This document shows positions 62,256 to 64,000 of a stretch of DNA of 64,000 bases, piece by piece (the first letter of the stretch is position 1; every line of letters begins with the position of its first letter). This stretch comes from Spirochaetales bacterium (lineage in GTDB: Bacteria > Spirochaetota > Spirochaetia > SZUA-6 > JAFGRV01). The notes below the pieces were generated by a model. It had not been told where the DNA came from, ran no database searches, and saw only the letters and a list, made by a program, of their open reading frames with translations. Both the position numbers and the translations under genes were made by a program. The DNA lies in the NCBI GenBank assembly GCA_016930085.1, contig JAFGHO010000029.1, forward strand, positions 1 to 64,000. Direction: 5' to 3'.

Positions 62256-63098
62256 ATGCACGGAATAATTCCGGGAACCGCAATGAAGAAAATCTTCCAT
62301 ATCGTCAGACAACCTGCCGGTGTCGTTTTCAATGGAATTTTTTTTCTCTATGCCCTTTGTTATGAGTTATTGATCGGGAAGCATCTACAGGCCTATTCGC
62401 TACCGCTTGAATATCATCCGTCCCCGGGGTGTGAGGAGATATTAATCGGTGTTATCCTTCTCGCAGCATTTATCTCGGAAACTATCGGCATCGCCGTCAA
62501 AAGCAGGTCGATCAGGAGTCTGCTCTCTTCCCCGGACGGCGGACTCTATAAAACCCCCCTGGAAGGTTATTTCGCCCCGATTATACTCATGAATATTTTT
62601 CACCTCGTGGGTGCGGGATTTGTCTGCTTCGTCATGCTTGCCGGATTCGGCATCGCACCCGATTCTTTTGCGGGCATGGCTGTCTTCATCCTCGTTTTTC
62701 TTCGCGGTCTCTATATCGGCTACCTGACGCTGCTTGCCCCTTCCGACATGTCAGGGGAGAACATCACCGTTTCGCCGCCTGCAATGTTTATCGGTAATTT
62801 TTTTCTCACACTGTGGGGATGTGTCGGGTATACGGTCGTATGGGAAAGCCTCGGAAACGCATTCAGGGGATATTTTCTTCGGAAAGATATATTTACGGGT
62901 GCCGGAAACATCGTTCAATGTATCTTTGTTCTTGCCGGTGTCACTATTGCCTGTTTTCTCCTTTTTATACCGGTACGGCTTGGATTTTATTTCGAAGAAC
63001 TGGTATCGACAAGAAATAAACAGGAAAAAAGAAATTTGATTGTCTCACTATTCATCGCGGTTTGCGGGGCGATGCTTCCTTTTCTGAACGTATTTTAA
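62256..63098 (+). CDS. Integral membrane protein of unknown function
   Basis: A 280-residue protein with about seven hydrophobic segments (for example VVFNGIFFLYALCYELLIG, ILIGVILLAAFISETIGIAV and IVQCIFVLAGVTIACFLLFI). It has no motif I recognise. The start may be ATG 62256, with GGGGG upstream, or ATG 62283 (MKKIFHIVRQPAGVV), which has GGGA. The next gene starts 6 bases later and also encodes a membrane protein, so they probably form one operon and perhaps one complex. Confidence 0.7.
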   Translation: MHGIIPGTAMKKIFHIVRQPAGVVFNGIFFLYALCYELLIGKHLQAYSLPLEYHPSPGCEEILIGVILLAAFISETIGIAVKSRSIRSLLSSPDGGLYKTPLEGYFAPIILMNIFHLVGAGFVCFVMLAGFGIAPDSFAGMAVFILVFLRGLYIGYLTLLAPSDMSGENITVSPPAMFIGNFFLTLWGCVGYTVVWESLGNAFRGYFLRKDIFTGAGNIVQCIFVLAGVTIACFLLFIPVRLGFYFEELVSTRNKQEKRNLIVSLFIAVCGAMLPFLNVF

Positions 63099-63104
63099 GG
63101 AGGC

Positions 63105-64000
63105 ATGATACGAAAAAGAAACTTGCAATCGAAGCCTACATTAATCTGGATGAAGTGTTTTTCGATCTGATCATTGCCGTTGGAATCATATTTATCGGGA
63201 ATATCGTAGTAAAGAATTTTAATGCCATAAAGAGTATTGACGGAAACCTTTTATCGCATCTTTTGATCGTGATCGAGTTTTCATTGAGTGTCTATCTGGG
63301 GAAAACGGCGGCATCCTTTATCGACGATAACATCCTGAAACCTGACAGCAACGCCGGTTTGAATACATTGATCCCCGGAGCAATATACGCGATTGTCTCG
63401 ATTTATATTCTATTTGTCGTATGGATTTCAATGCCGGTGATATTGAACATACCCGGCATCATGACCTTTGTCGCAGGTATCATCATGATCGTCATCGGGG
63501 CGATGAGCGGTCTTGTTGTCGGCGCCCGGAAACTGGTAAAAACGGCCGATACGGAAGCATCACCCGAAAACCCAAAGTCGGGAAAGGCCAAAGGCATCGG
63601 AAAGTACCTGAATGACCATACCGTCACAAGACATCCGTGTATCATGCTCCCCGTGATGGCGTTTCTGTATGTCTTTGTTTTCATTGTCTCAATTTTCGGT
63701 TCAACGACGGGATTGTTCGCACTGCTTGTCATTATCATTACCTTCATCGTTTCCGTCATTGCGATGTTACTCAGCGGGGCTGTAGCGGCGGGATGGATTT
63801 TCATTTACGAGTTTATCGATGAGAAGATCAAGATTTTCGATGTCATTGTAAGAAGAATCATCGTCCCCCTCTTTATGGCATTCGTTCTCATCGTCTGGGA
63901 GCACATATACCTTGTATCGACCATTACCCCTTCATCGACACCGGATTACGGACATCTTGTCTTTATCCTTTTTTTTACCGGCATTATTCCGCTTCGAATC
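63105..64000 (+). CDS. Integral membrane protein, partial, start unclear
   Basis: A frame open from 63116 to the window end (295 codons) encodes a protein with several hydrophobic segments (VFFDLIIAVGIIFIGNIVV, AIYAIVSIYILFVVW, GIMTFVAGIIMIVIGAMSG, ALLVIIITFIVSVIAMLLSG). The natural start ATG 63105 behind AGGAGG is in the neighbouring frame and would stop within 22 codons. A -1 slip on the AAAAAG run at 63113-63118 joins ATG to the long frame. Other options are an ACG at 63110 or GTG 63155. The C-terminus lies beyond the window. Confidence 0.65.

Noticed and set aside
62032-62283. Minus-strand frame rich in Pro, Trp and Gly near 62150
   Set aside because: No ribosome site and no domain; it overlaps the start of the plus-strand membrane protein gene.

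Overview
The window reads as a chromosomal segment of a free-living spirochaete (Spirochaetota; inferred, not proven). Supporting signs are flagellar export chaperones (FliS and a FlgN-like protein), a PilZ-like protein, a HATPase-HDOD fusion, an lspA neighbourhood of spirochaetal type, mid-range GC, and carbohydrate-active enzymes including a dockerin-bearing GH9 and a very large GH2. It opens at the 3' end of a 16S rRNA gene followed by tRNA-Ala(TGC) and a terminator, with no 23S gene behind it.

Layout. 0-7.6 kb: rRNA/tRNA tail, queF, a DUF2264 protein, a graveyard of insertion-sequence remnants (IS256, IS91-like, IS66), the dockerin-GH9 glucanase and a RusA-like orphan. 7.6-17.7 kb: a propeller-deacetylase pseudoenzyme, fliS, a flgN-like gene, polA, a SPOR-domain protein, an NtrC-type regulator and a GT4 glycosyltransferase. 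17.8-27 kb: a 1413-residue GH2 behind a PilZ-like gene, a neuB-Nudix pair, serS and proC. 27-31.6 kb: a moxR-DUF58-transglutaminase operon whose transglutaminase has Ser in place of the catalytic Cys. 32.4-40.3 kb: a MATE exporter and a MarR-TolC-ABC-ABC-HlyD efflux operon with a visible promoter/operator. 40.5-51.6 kb: tRNA-Ala(GGC), a large unknown protein, lspA, a Nif3-like gene, an acyl-CoA dehydrogenase-EtfB-EtfA(ferredoxin) operon that looks electron-bifurcating, a Lon-family protease, the HATPase-HDOD protein and a glutaredoxin. 51.7-64 kb: an accessory region with a serine hydrolase, an AbiE-like toxin-antitoxin pair, a decayed type I restriction locus, a soluble protein built from FliG-C-like and MotA-loop-like parts, a spermidine-synthase-like membrane protein, several truncated or stop-interrupted genes, and two integral membrane proteins of unknown function.

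Most interesting items: (1) the ankyrin-like/FliG-C/MotA-loop fusion with a strong internal ribosome binding site; (2) a recurring leaderless-promoter arrangement (serS, the Nif3-like gene, moxR, probably the PilZ-like gene); (3) a small family of perfect palindromes sharing GGGCAC-YTCTAAAAAC ends, placed just past stop codons; (4) two enzyme-fold proteins lacking catalytic residues (the deacetylase-like and transglutaminase-like proteins). All assignments come from reading the sequence and recalling family motifs; no database search was run.
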